Origin: Arthrobacter sp. QXT-31
Lineage (GTDB): Bacteria > Actinomycetota > Actinomycetes > Actinomycetales > Micrococcaceae
Direction of reading: 5' to 3'
DNA length: 64,000 nt
NCBI RefSeq assembly: GCF_001969265.1
Contig: NZ_CP019304.1
Span: 2,976,001-3,040,000 of the forward strand
Part shown: in pieces, positions 50,551-61,381 of the stretch
Numbering within the stretch: position 1 is the first letter of the stretch
How the letters are laid out: each line of letters begins with the position of its first letter
The notes under the pieces: model-generated
The model's database searches: none
What the model was told of the DNA's origin: nothing
Seen by the model: the letters and a program-made list of their open reading frames with translations, nothing else
Program-made: the position numbers and the translations under genes

Positions 50551-51252
50551 ATGCCAAGGAAGACTGCAGCCCAACAGATTTCCCGAGTCGCCCGCCCGCG
50601 CCTCTACGAGCAGCTCGTGGAGCAGCTGATGGACTTCATCGAGTCCGCGCAGCTGGGCCCCGGCGACACCCTCCCCGCCGAGCGGGACCTGGCCGAACGG
50701 CTGGGCGTCTCGCGGGCAACGCTTGCCCAGGCGCTGGTGGCACTCGAGGTCCTCGGCGTCATCGACGTGCAGCACGGGACCGGCGCGGTCCTCGTCTACC
50801 GCCCCAACGTTCCCTCCGTACTCAAGGGACTGCGGGAGCACCGGAGCCGCCTCCCCGAGATTGCGGAGGCCCGCAGCACCCTCGAAGTGAAGCTGGCCGA
50901 GCTTGCCGCCGAGCGGCGCACCGACGAGGACATGCAGGCGATTGACAAGGCGCTGGACGCCATGGCGGAAGAGGTGGCCTCGGGCGCAAAGGGGGCGCAC
51001 GGCGATGAGCTGTTCCACCAGGCCATCACTGCCGCGGCGCACTCCGGCGTATTGGCCCAGCTTATGACCTTCATTGCGGAGATGATCCTGGAAACGCGGC
51101 TGGAGTCGCTGGGGCAGCCCGGCCGGCCTGAACAGTCCCTGGCATCCCACCGCAAGATCGCCGATGCCATCCGGGCCCAGGATTCGGAGGCAGCCGCGGC
51201 AGCGATGCTGGACCACATCACCCTCGTGTCCGACGTCGCCCTGCTGAAGTAA
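50551..51252 (+). CDS. GntR-family (FadR/FCD) transcriptional regulator
   Basis: 233 residues. The winged helix includes LPAERDLAERLGVSRATLAQALVAL, followed by an FCD domain (ARSTLEVKLAELAAERRT, GDELFHQAITAAAHS, ASHRKIADAIRAQDSEAAAAAMLDH) with three metal-site His candidates. The ATG at 50551 has GGAAGGA 5 nt upstream, better than the ATG at 50545. Divergent from the MatC-type carrier, it probably represses the carrier, CoA-transferase and carboxyltransferase genes. It lies 4 nt upstream of the amidotransferase gene. Confidence 0.9.
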   Translation: MPRKTAAQQISRVARPRLYEQLVEQLMDFIESAQLGPGDTLPAERDLAERLGVSRATLAQALVALEVLGVIDVQHGTGAVLVYRPNVPSVLKGLREHRSRLPEIAEARSTLEVKLAELAAERRTDEDMQAIDKALDAMAEEVASGAKGAHGDELFHQAITAAAHSGVLAQLMTFIAEMILETRLESLGQPGRPEQSLASHRKIADAIRAQDSEAAAAAMLDHITLVSDVALLK

Positions 51253-51256
51253 GCCC

Positions 51257-51988
51257 GTGAAGCCGTTTCTGCTGCTCGCCTCACGGGCCGAGGACGTCGC
51301 CGCGGAGGACGAATACGAGGCGTACCTGCGCTTTGGCGGGCTGGAGCCGCACCAGCTGAAGCGGATCCGGATGGAGCGCGAACCACTGCCGGAGCTGGAC
51401 TTGGACGACTACTCCGGCGTCATCGTGGGCGGCAGCCCGTTCACCTCAAGCGACCCGCCCGAAAAGAAGAGCGAAGCCCAGCACCGCGTGGAGCGTGAAC
51501 TGTCCGGGCTGCTGGACCGGATCGTGGCGGAGGACTTCCCCTTCCTGGGCGCCTGCTACGGCGTCGGCACCCTTGGCCTGCACCAGGGCGCGGTGATCGA
51601 CCGGACGTACGGCGAGCAGTTGGGCGGCGTGACCATCAGCCTCAGCCCCGAGGGCCTGCGGGATCCCCTGCTGGCCGGCCTTCCCGCACAGTTCACGGCA
51701 TTCACGGGCCACAAGGAAGGGTGCACGGTGCTGCCCCCGCACGCCGTGCTGCTGGCGAGCTCCGCCGCCTGCCCGGTCCACATGTTCCGGATCAAGCAGA
51801 ACCTGTATGCCACCCAGTTTCATCCGGAACTCGACGCCGAGGGCCTGGTGACCAGGATCGACATCTACCGCCACGCCGGGTACTTCCCGCCGGAATCCGC
51901 TGAAGAACTGATGGCGCAGGCCCGGACCTTCACCGCCACCGAACCGATGAAGATCCTGCGGAATTTCGTGAAGCTCTACGGACGGTAA
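51257..51988 (+). CDS. Class I glutamine amidotransferase-like protein
   Basis: 243 residues. The GATase triad is complete: Cys 100 in GACYGVG, His 189 and Glu 191 in QFHPEL. VIVGGSPF forms the oxyanion-side strand. This is a stand-alone type similar to GMP-synthase-like amidotransferases, used in glutamine/gamma-glutamyl hydrolysis or unknown amidation. The GTG start lies 4 nt after the GntR stop, so it may be co-transcribed with the regulator, which is an unusual pairing. Substrate unknown. Confidence 0.88.
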   Translation: MKPFLLLASRAEDVAAEDEYEAYLRFGGLEPHQLKRIRMEREPLPELDLDDYSGVIVGGSPFTSSDPPEKKSEAQHRVERELSGLLDRIVAEDFPFLGACYGVGTLGLHQGAVIDRTYGEQLGGVTISLSPEGLRDPLLAGLPAQFTAFTGHKEGCTVLPPHAVLLASSAACPVHMFRIKQNLYATQFHPELDAEGLVTRIDIYRHAGYFPPESAEELMAQARTFTATEPMKILRNFVKLYGR

Positions 51989-52098
51989 CTCCGGCGTCCG
52001 TCCGGGCTGTCCCGGGAAGGGGTATGTCCTTACAGGCGGGCCGGTGCTAGCGTCGGGGAATCCACAATCCGGCTTGGGCTTTCAAGGGAGAAATAGCC

Positions 52099-53325
52099 AT
52101 GCTGTCAGATTCTTCATTCCCGGTGGTTAAGGCAACGCTGCCCGTCGTGGGCGAGCACATCCACGAGATTGCAACCCGTTTCTATCAGCACATGTTCCAG
52201 GAGCACCCCGAATTGCTCGACGGGCTGTTCAACCGCGGCAACCAGGCCGACGGGAAGCAGCAGCAGGCGCTCGCCGGATCAGTCGCGGCTTTCGCAGGCT
52301 TCCTCGTCAACGATCCCACCCACCTTCCCGACCATCTGCTGTCCCGCATCGCCCACAAGCATGTGTCGCTGGGGCTGAGCCCCGACCAGTACGACATAGT
52401 CCACGACAACCTGATGTGGGCGATCGTGGACGTCCTGGGTGATGCCGTCACGCCGGAAGTGGCCGCGGCCTGGGATGAGGTGTACTGGCTCATGGCCAAC
52501 ATGCTCATCAACAAAGAGCGCGGGCTTTACAACGCGGTGCGGCTCACTCCCGATACGGTCTGGCGCACATGGCGGGTGGCCGAAAAGATCCGGGAGACCG
52601 ACGACGTCATCACCTTCGTCGTGGAGCGCACCGATGAGCGCGAGGTCAAGCCGTCCCTTCCGGGCCAGTACGTGACGGTCAAGATGAAGATGCCCGACGG
52701 CGTACACCAGCCCCGCCAGTACAGCCTGACCCGGGCAGACGACGGGCAGCACAGGCACTTCGCGGTCAAGCGGGTGAGGGCGGAAGGCGCGCCGGATGGC
52801 GAAGTGTCCAACTTCCTGCACGACAACGTGCACGTAGGGGACGACATTACGCTGTCCGCCCCCTTCGGCGACGTTGTCCTGGAGTACACGGACCGGCCTC
52901 TCGTCCTGGCCAGCGCGGGAATCGGCGTTACGCCCATGGCCGGAATGCTGTCCCACCTGGCCAAGTCGGGATCGCAGCGGAAGGTACTGTTCCTCCACGC
53001 GGGCGAGTCGCTGGCGTCATTCGCGCTCCGGGACCAGGTGACAGCGGACCTCGCGAAGCTGCCCGATGCATCCATGGCCACGTGGTTCCTGAACCAGGAA
53101 GACGCCGGTACCCAGGGGCAATTGCACGGTGCCTTGGGGCCGGTGCACAAGGGGTTCATGGATGTCCGGGCAGTGGACCTGCCGGACGACGCCGAGTACT
53201 ACCTGTGCGGTCCCATGGCCTTCATGCAGGCTGTCCGGACTGCGCTCGTTGCCTCCGGCGTGCCGGCGAAGGACATTCAGTACGAGGTGTTCGGTCCAGA
53301 CCTGTGGCTGGCCGACTACCAGTAG
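52099..53325 (+). CDS. hmp: Flavohemoglobin (nitric oxide dioxygenase)
   Basis: 408 residues. A globin domain (1-140) with the proximal His 88 in AHKHVSLG and a distal region is followed by an FAD domain (RQYSLTR) and an NAD domain (ASAGIGVTPM; CGPMAFMQ), with the C-terminal VFGPD typical of Hmp. It converts NO and O2 to nitrate using NAD(P)H, and protects against nitrosative stress. A GGGAG lies before the ATG. It is transcribed alone. No NO-responsive regulator is adjacent. Confidence 0.93.
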   Translation: MLSDSSFPVVKATLPVVGEHIHEIATRFYQHMFQEHPELLDGLFNRGNQADGKQQQALAGSVAAFAGFLVNDPTHLPDHLLSRIAHKHVSLGLSPDQYDIVHDNLMWAIVDVLGDAVTPEVAAAWDEVYWLMANMLINKERGLYNAVRLTPDTVWRTWRVAEKIRETDDVITFVVERTDEREVKPSLPGQYVTVKMKMPDGVHQPRQYSLTRADDGQHRHFAVKRVRAEGAPDGEVSNFLHDNVHVGDDITLSAPFGDVVLEYTDRPLVLASAGIGVTPMAGMLSHLAKSGSQRKVLFLHAGESLASFALRDQVTADLAKLPDASMATWFLNQEDAGTQGQLHGALGPVHKGFMDVRAVDLPDDAEYYLCGPMAFMQAVRTALVASGVPAKDIQYEVFGPDLWLADYQ

Positions 53326-53535
53326 GCCGGCCACCCCGGTCCATTGCGTTCCGGTCCATTGACTTCGGCCTGCAGAGGTCTAACGTTGAACTACGTCAAC
53401 ATTGGATCTGTTGCGTGCGCGTGCGGCGAGGGGGTATGCCGCACCAGTTCATGCGGCTGTTGCCCGGTCACGCCTCCGGTGGCAGTCCGCACGCCTTCAA
53501 TTTTTAGGTCTCAACCAAATCTGCAGGTGCCGTCC

Positions 53536-53934
53536 ATGACCGCCAATTTCATCACCGCCCTCGCCGTCAAATCCTTCGATGAACCGGACAAGAAGAGGTG
53601 CCCGGACAAAGCCGAGGTGGACCTGGTCAGCGTCAACGACTTCTCCGTTGCCCGGCTCATCCTCGCTCCCGGCTGGCGCTGGTCCGAGTGCACCAAGCCC
53701 ACGGAACAAACACCCTTCTGCCAGCACAGCCACCTCGGCTTCTGCGTGTCCGGGGTCATGGAGGTGGAGACGCCTGAGGGTGGCCGCTCCTCCATCCGGG
53801 CCAACGACACCTACGCGATTCCGCCGGGGCACGATGAATGGGTGGTGGGGTCCGAACCGTTTGTGGCTGTGGAATTCCTCGGCGCGGCGTCGTTCGGGCG
53901 TCCCGTCAGCAGGGGGCTGCACGCCCGCATCTGA
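53536..53934 (+). CDS. Cupin-domain protein
   Basis: 132 residues of a single cupin barrel. Metal-site residues appear as His-x-His in CQHSHLGFCVSGVMEVE and a later His in AIPPGHDEWVVG. It may be a small dioxygenase-like or sensor protein. An ATG at 53536 has AGGTG 7 nt upstream. The 210 nt before it show no gene. It lies 48 nt upstream of CorA on the same strand. Function unknown. Confidence 0.78.
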   Translation: MTANFITALAVKSFDEPDKKRCPDKAEVDLVSVNDFSVARLILAPGWRWSECTKPTEQTPFCQHSHLGFCVSGVMEVETPEGGRSSIRANDTYAIPPGHDEWVVGSEPFVAVEFLGAASFGRPVSRGLHARI

Positions 53935-53982
53935 AAGCCCCCGGACCAGAGCGTCTGCCGGTCCACCTGAGGAGTCGCTGCC

Positions 53983-54999
53983 ATGGCCATCATCGACAAT
54001 GCCGTGTACGTGGCAGGACGCCGGACTGCGGATCCGGAAGGCCTGGAGGAGACATACTTCCTGCTGCGGCAGCGCGAGGGAATGGCCTGGATCGGCCTCT
54101 ACCGTCCCGATCCCCACGAGTTGCGGTCAGTGGCGGACGAGTTCCAGCTCAGCTCCCTGGCGGTCGAGGACGCACTCACCGGGCACCAGCGCGCCAAGCT
54201 TGAGCATTACGGTGAAACGCTCTTCCTGGTCCTGCGCCCGGCACGGTACCTTGACGACGTCGAAAAGGTGGAGTTCGGCGAGATCCACGTCTTTGCCGGA
54301 CCGGATTTCGTGGTCACCGTCCGCCGCGCGGAGTCGCCGGACCTGGCCCGGGTCCGCCGCCGCATGGAATCCCGGCCGGAGTTCCTGGCCCTGGGCCCGG
54401 ACGCCGTGCTGTACGCGATCCTGGACCAGGTGGTGGACGAGTATGAGCCTGTGGCGGCCGGACTCGAGAATGACATCGACGAGATCGAGGATGAGCTGTT
54501 CGGCGCGGACCCGGAGGTGTCCCGGCGCATCTACGAACTGTCCCGCCAGGTCATCACCGTGCAGCGTGCCACCGGGCCGCTGGCGGGAATCCTGCAGGCC
54601 CTGATCAGCGGGACGCCGGAGCACCATCCCGGACCCGAGCTCCAGGACCACCTCCGCGATGTGCTGGACCACGTCCTGCGGCTCAATGACCGGATCGCGT
54701 CCTTCCGGGCGCTGCTGCAGAACGCGCTCGCGGTCAATGCAGCCCTCGTTGCCCAGCGCCAGAACGACGAGATGCGCCGCCTCACCGAGTCCAGCTTCGC
54801 TCAGAGTGAGCAGGTCAAGAGGATCTCCGCCTGGGCGGCGATCCTCTTCGCCCCCACGCTCATCGGCACCATCTATGGGATGAATTTCCGCACTATGCCC
54901 GAACTCGACTGGATCTTCGGCTATCCCATGGCGATCGGCCTGATGATTGGCATGGCGCTGATCCTGTACGCCACCTTCAAGCGCAACAACTGGATCTAG
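53983..54999 (+). CDS. corA: CorA-family magnesium/cobalt transporter
   Basis: 338 residues. A long soluble N-terminal domain with the coiled helices (EDELFGADPEVSRRIYELSR) is followed by two C-terminal TM segments. The selectivity signature YGMNF follows the first of them, and NNWI is at the end. It forms a pentameric Mg2+ (Co2+, Ni2+) channel. GAGGAGT lies before the ATG. It is probably monocistronic or paired with the cupin gene. Confidence 0.92.
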   Translation: MAIIDNAVYVAGRRTADPEGLEETYFLLRQREGMAWIGLYRPDPHELRSVADEFQLSSLAVEDALTGHQRAKLEHYGETLFLVLRPARYLDDVEKVEFGEIHVFAGPDFVVTVRRAESPDLARVRRRMESRPEFLALGPDAVLYAILDQVVDEYEPVAAGLENDIDEIEDELFGADPEVSRRIYELSRQVITVQRATGPLAGILQALISGTPEHHPGPELQDHLRDVLDHVLRLNDRIASFRALLQNALAVNAALVAQRQNDEMRRLTESSFAQSEQVKRISAWAAILFAPTLIGTIYGMNFRTMPELDWIFGYPMAIGLMIGMALILYATFKRNNWI

Positions 55000-55189
55000 G
55001 GCGGCGCCGGCCGCTTCAGCCGGCGTTTCAGTCCAAAGGCGCAGGATTAAGCCGGTTTTACCGCAGCAGGCGAAGCTTCATCCAAGCTTCCGTGCAGTTC
55101 GGGCCGGGCGCAGGGCCGCGGAAAATACACTGGAATCAGCCTTCCAGTGGATTCACCCGCCGCCCTCAGCTCTCCGAAGGAACCCCAAA

Positions 55190-57325
55190 ATTCGCGCTTC
55201 GTCTGTTCTCCGTCCTGCCCTGGCCTCGTTGCTGCTGACGGGCTGCACCGCCGTCTTCACGGGAGTCTCGCCGGGCATTGCCGCCCCAGATGCCCGGGAG
55301 GAAACTCCTGCCCGCTACATCGTGCGCTATTCCACCGGGACCGATGTTTCCTCGGCCGTGCGGAGCCTGCGCTCGAAGAACATCGCAGTCGGACGCACCT
55401 TCGCCAAAGCCATCCGCGGTGCCGTGGTGACGGCAACGCCGGCGCAGGCGGCGGAACTGAAGCGTTCGGCGGGTGTGTCCGCCGTCGAACCCGATGCCCG
55501 GGTGACGGCCAGCGATACCCAGCAGTCCGCAACGTGGGGGCTGGACCGCATTGACCAGCGGTCGCTGCCACTGTCCGGGACCTACACCTCGGCGTCCTCC
55601 GGCGCCGGCGTGAGCGCCTACGTGATTGACTCCGGCGTGCTGTCTGCGCACGCGGAGTTTGGCGGCCGCGCTGCCTCCGGATGGACCGCAATTTCCGACG
55701 GGCTGGGCACCGGCGACTGCAACGGCCACGGCACCCACGTTGCCGGCACCATCGCGGGAAAGACCTACGGCGTGGCCAAGGCGGCCACCGTCATCCCCGT
55801 CCGCGTGCTGGACTGCAGCGGCTCGGGCTACAACTCCGGTGTGATTGCCGGGCTGGAGTGGGTCGCCTCCCACCACCAGGCCGGAACCCCGGCCGTGGCC
55901 AACCTGAGCCTCGGCAGCACCGCCAGCGCCATGGTGGACGCCGCGGTGCAGGGCATCATCAACGACGGCGTCACCGCAGTGGTTGCCGCCGGCAACTCGG
56001 CCACCGATGCCTGCAACAGTTCCCCGGCCCGCCTTGCCGGCGCGCTGACCGTTGCCGCCAGCGACTCCACGGACAAACAGGCCACGTTCTCCAACTACGG
56101 AAGCTGCGTCGACCTGTACGCTCCGGGTGTCAGTATCAGGTCCGCCTCCCCGGCCGCGACCACCGCGACAGCCCTGATGAGCGGCACCTCGATGGCCTCT
56201 CCGCATGTGGCGGGCGCGGCAGCCGTGATGCTGTCCCGCTCGCCGGGGCTGCCGCCGGCGGACGTGGCGTCGACGCTGCTGTCCGCCGCCACCGCCGGCA
56301 AGGTTTCCGCCGCCACCGCGGGAACGCCCAACCGCCTGCTGTACGCCGACCCTGCCGCGGCGGCCCTTGCCGCGCCGGCCGTGACGGCACTCAGCCCGGC
56401 GGCGAATGCCTCCGGCGCCGCCGTTGCAGCCAACGTCACCGCCACCTTCGGCACCACCGTCCAGGGCGTGGACGACTCCACCTTTGTCCTTCGGAACGCC
56501 GCCGGAACAACCGTCCCGGCTGTGGTCAGCTACGACGCCGCCACGCGTAAGGCAACGCTGAACCCTGAGGGCCTCCTGGCCGCATCCCAGAAGTACACCG
56601 CCACACTGACCGGCGGAGCCTCGGCCATCCGTGACGCCGCAGGCACCCCCTTCGTGACGGGCAGCTGGTCCTTCACCACGGCCGCGGCCCCGACGGTCAG
56701 CGCCCGCACGCCCGGCGCGAACGCCACTGCCGTTTCCGCCGGAAGCAACGTCACGGCCACCTTCAGCACGGCGGTGCAGGGCATCAACGGCAGCAGCTTC
56801 GTGCTGCGCGGCCCGGGCGGCACCCTCGTTCCGGCGGCCGTCACCTACAGCGCCACCACCCGGACCGCCACCCTGGACCCCGCGGCCAACCTCGCCAACG
56901 ATGCCAAGTACACGGTCACCCTGACAGGCGGAGCCGCGGCCATCCGCGACACTGCAGGCACCCCGCTGGCCACCGCCAGCTGGACGTTCACCACCGGTCC
57001 TGCCCCTGCCATCACCGCCATGACACCGCGTCCCGGCGCCACGCTGGTGCGGCGCGCCAACAACATTGCCGTGACTTTCAGTGAGGCCATCCAAGGCGCC
57101 GGCACCGCCACGGTCAGGCTGAAGAACACCGCCACCGGCGCCAGCGTGACCGCCACTGTTTCCCGCTACGGCACCACGAACCAGTGGATCCTGAACCCCT
57201 CGGCCAACCTGGCCGCGCGGACCAGCTACACGGTGAGCGTGACCGGAGGCGCCACGGCGGTCCGCGACCTGGCGGGCAACCCGCTGAAATCAGCCAGCTG
57301 GACGTTCACTACCGGCTCGCTCTGA
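55190..57325 (+). CDS. S8 subtilisin-family protease with three Ig-like domains, probable lipoprotein (ATT start)
   Basis: About 711 residues if begun at ATT (55190). This is favoured because GAAGGA lies 8 nt upstream and the result is a signal peptide with Arg residues, the hydrophobic run ALASLLL and a lipobox L-T-G-C at Cys 19. The first ordinary alternative, TTG at 55229, would remove the signal's basic end. An inhibitor I9-like propeptide follows at about 35-115. The S8 triad is Asp 147 (VIDSG), His 180 (GHGTHVAG) and Ser 334 ([11 protein letters not shown]). Three repeats of about 100 residues follow, each ending S-W-x-F-T-T, of the Big_5/SbsA-like Ig type. It is likely a secreted or membrane-anchored protease. 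Confidence 0.85.
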   Translation: MRASSVLRPALASLLLTGCTAVFTGVSPGIAAPDAREETPARYIVRYSTGTDVSSAVRSLRSKNIAVGRTFAKAIRGAVVTATPAQAAELKRSAGVSAVEPDARVTASDTQQSATWGLDRIDQRSLPLSGTYTSASSGAGVSAYVIDSGVLSAHAEFGGRAASGWTAISDGLGTGDCNGHGTHVAGTIAGKTYGVAKAATVIPVRVLDCSGSGYNSGVIAGLEWVASHHQAGTPAVANLSLGSTASAMVDAAVQGIINDGVTAVVAAGNSATDACNSSPARLAGALTVAASDSTDKQATFSNYGSCVDLYAPGVSIRSASPAATTATALMSGTSMASPHVAGAAAVMLSRSPGLPPADVASTLLSAATAGKVSAATAGTPNRLLYADPAAAALAAPAVTALSPAANASGAAVAANVTATFGTTVQGVDDSTFVLRNAAGTTVPAVVSYDAATRKATLNPEGLLAASQKYTATLTGGASAIRDAAGTPFVTGSWSFTTAAAPTVSARTPGANATAVSAGSNVTATFSTAVQGINGSSFVLRGPGGTLVPAAVTYSATTRTATLDPAANLANDAKYTVTLTGGAAAIRDTAGTPLATASWTFTTGPAPAITAMTPRPGATLVRRANNIAVTFSEAIQGAGTATVRLKNTATGASVTATVSRYGTTNQWILNPSANLAARTSYTVSVTGGATAVRDLAGNPLKSASWTFTTGSL

Positions 57326-57350
57326 GTGACCGGAAGACCTGGGCACAGCA

Positions 57351-57398
57351 AAACAGAGGACGACGCCGGCACCCAAGTGCCGCCGTCGTCCTCTGTTT
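57351..57398. terminator. GACGACGGCGGGA-related hairpin terminator
   Basis: 22-bp arms (AAACAGAGGACGACG at the outer end, one mismatch) surround a 4-nt loop. It serves the convergent S8 protease (plus) and Lys-rich secreted protein (minus) genes. Confidence 0.8.
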
Positions 57399-57440
57399 CA
57401 GTTAGTTAGATGAAGGGCCGGCCCGAAACGCCTGGCCGTG

Positions 57441-57971
57441 TCAGTACTTGCGGCCGAAATCGACCGTCCCATCGGCGCTGTCTTTCTTGGTTACGGTGTG
57501 GGACTTCTTGCCGTCCTTGTCCTTGAAGCTGATCTTGACGACGTGGTACACCTTCTCCTCGCCACCCTTGCGGCCAGTGTCCTTGACCTCAGCCTTGGTG
57601 TGCTTGGTGACCTTGTCCTTGACGTTCTCAATCTTGCCGTGGCGGTCCTTGATCAGGACCCACTTGCCGTGCTTCTTCTGGAAGATCCAGTGGTCAAACT
57701 TCACATCGGTCTTCTTGTCGCACCAGACTTTGAACTCGAACTTTACGTCCACGGACTTCTTTGTGTACTTGCCGTAGTTCACTTTCTCATCTACGGTCTT
57801 GGCCTTGACCCAGCACTCGATCTTTTTGTCCGGCTTATTGTCGTAGGCTGCAGCCGACGCCGGTCCGGCGACCGCCAGGGAACCCCCTATAAGGCTCAGG
57901 GATGCTGCGGATACCAGTGCGAGTCGGGCTGCCACAGGGCGCCGCTGCCGTGATGGCATGGTAGTTGTCAT
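57441..57971 (-). CDS. Secreted lysine-rich hypothetical protein
   Basis: 176 residues with a signal peptide: basic RQRRP start, hydrophobic ALVSAASLSLIGGSLAVAG, and cleavage likely near ASA-A. The mature 135 residues have many Lys (KKIECWVKAK, KVTKHTKAEVKDTGRKG) and two Cys, one in each half of the first part, that may form a disulfide (ECWV, WCDKK). No known domain. Codon use and GC are lower than in the neighbours because of AAG-rich Lys codons. GGAGA lies close before the ATG. Function unknown. Confidence 0.8.
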   Translation of the reverse strand: MTTTMPSRQRRPVAARLALVSAASLSLIGGSLAVAGPASAAAYDNKPDKKIECWVKAKTVDEKVNYGKYTKKSVDVKFEFKVWCDKKTDVKFDHWIFQKKHGKWVLIKDRHGKIENVKDKVTKHTKAEVKDTGRKGGEEKVYHVVKISFKDKDGKKSHTVTKKDSADGTVDFGRKY

Positions 57972-58294
57972 TGTTTCTCCCGCGAGGTGTGTTCGGGCAT
58001 CGCTGGCCGATCACGTGACGCGTGGAGACCTATCAACCACTTCTGCCCGCTTTTATGATCGTCCACCCGGACTGGCCGGGTGGCCCTGAATCCGGAACCG
58101 CGTTGAAGGCAACTGCCCGGGTCCGGTGTTCAAATTTTACTCCCAGAAGTGGGTGTCAACCCTTATTTACCGGAACTGTCAACCAATGGCGGTTGTTTCA
58201 CAGGCAGCGGTCGGGGTTTCACAGACAGGGGCTGGGTGTGTAAAGGCGGCTGGCGGCGGGACCGTCCGCCGCCAGCTGTCCTCCCATCCGCGGG
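57972..58294. other. 323-bp gene-free region
   Basis: No supported gene. It is AT-richer than average, contains the control region of the Lys-rich secreted protein gene, and has short frames on the plus strand that lack ribosome sites. No convincing dyad seen. Confidence 0.5.
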
Positions 58295-60320
<2,026 letters not shown>

Positions 60321-60403
60321 CTGCGGCGGTCCTAGTCGCCGCGGTTCCGTTCTCTGTGCCTAGACTGGGACGTGACCGGCATTTCCCAGTGAAAGGCAGT
60401 GGC

Positions 60404-60649
60404 ATGACTGACAGCAAGCGCAACGCGCACGAGCCCAGCGACCTTCGGGGCCCTGGCGACCCGGACGCCGTCGAGCAGGAGCAGCCCCAGCCCGAGGCCG
60501 GGACGGCGCACAACATCCGCGAGGAACAGATGACACAGCCGGGTGGGACGGTGCCCGCCAGCTATGTGGGCAGCGGAGCGCCGGAGGGCGGACCCAAACC
60601 GGAAGAAGCCGCGGACGAATCCGGCATGTGGGATGCCGGGGACAGGTAG
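60404..60649 (+). CDS. Small acidic hydrophilic hypothetical protein (81 aa)
   Basis: 81 residues rich in Glu, Pro, Gly and Asp (DAVEQEQPQPEAG, EEAADESGMWDAGDR), with no hydrophobic segment, so probably disordered. AAAGG lies 8 nt before the ATG, and a weak candidate promoter region precedes it. It abuts the kinase gene on the opposite strand with no gap. Function unknown. Confidence 0.65.
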   Translation: MTDSKRNAHEPSDLRGPGDPDAVEQEQPQPEAGTAHNIREEQMTQPGGTVPASYVGSGAPEGGPKPEEAADESGMWDAGDR

Positions 60650-61315
60650 CTAAAACCAGGGGATAACCCTGCTGGCACGGGAACGCGTGGCTTCGATCAG
60701 GCGGGCATTGGCTGCGTCCGGCCCGTTGGCCCACGCCTCGGCCGCCGCCCGGTCCATGCCGTAGAACATGTGCCGTTCCACGAGGCGGGCAAGGCGCACG
60801 TCATGCGGTGTGTCGATGAACCACACCTCGTCCAGCTGTGCCCGCACCTGCTGCCAGCGGGGATCCTCATTGAGCAGGTAGTTTCCCTCGGTGATGATGA
60901 CGGGGACGGTGGCCGGGATGGCAAGCGATGCGGCAACGGGCTCATCGATTGTCCGCCGGAAGTCCGGCGCATACACCACATCCTCGTCCCGCCGCGCAAG
61001 CCGCTGCAGGAGCGAGAGGTAGCCGCCGACGTCGAACGTGTCCGGCGCGCCCTTGCGCTGCCGCAGCGGAGTGCCGTCAATGATGGCGTTGCCCAGGTGG
61101 AAGCCGTCCATGGGGACAACGAGGGCGGAACCCGTGCCGAGGGCGTCTGCCAGGCAGGCCGAGAAGGTGGACTTGCCGGACCCGGGGGAACCGGCAACGC
61201 CCAGCAGAAACCGCCGGCGGGACGTCAGCCTGCTGCGCAGTTCGGCCACTGCCTGCTGGATTTCCACGGACTCGAAGGCCCGGACAGCCGGAGGCTCAAC
61301 GTTCGGAAGGGTCAT
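60650..61315 (-). CDS. P-loop nucleoside/nucleotide kinase family protein (uridine kinase/pantothenate kinase-like)
   Basis: 221 residues. Walker A AGSPGSGKST is at 41-50, the Asp-rich substrate loop is VPMDGFHLGN, and TFDVGGYLSLL and IITEGNYLLNEDPRW follow, typical of the uridine kinase/phosphoribulokinase superfamily. It phosphorylates a nucleoside, pantothenate or sugar; the exact substrate is unknown. The ATG at 61315 has AGGA 8 nt upstream, better than an ATG at 61324. Confidence 0.87.
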   Translation of the reverse strand: MTLPNVEPPAVRAFESVEIQQAVAELRSRLTSRRRFLLGVAGSPGSGKSTFSACLADALGTGSALVVPMDGFHLGNAIIDGTPLRQRKGAPDTFDVGGYLSLLQRLARRDEDVVYAPDFRRTIDEPVAASLAIPATVPVIITEGNYLLNEDPRWQQVRAQLDEVWFIDTPHDVRLARLVERHMFYGMDRAAAEAWANGPDAANARLIEATRSRASRVIPWF

Positions 61316-61381
61316 GCACAGCATCCTAGGCGAGGGGGCGCGGACTGTGCTCCGATGCGCCGGGATTCAGCCGTGGGGACC

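Noticed and set aside
55166..57094. 642-codon minus-strand Gly-rich frame
   Set aside because: Antisense to the S8 protease; its Gly/Arg/Val-rich composition is the shadow of Ala/Thr-rich repeats.
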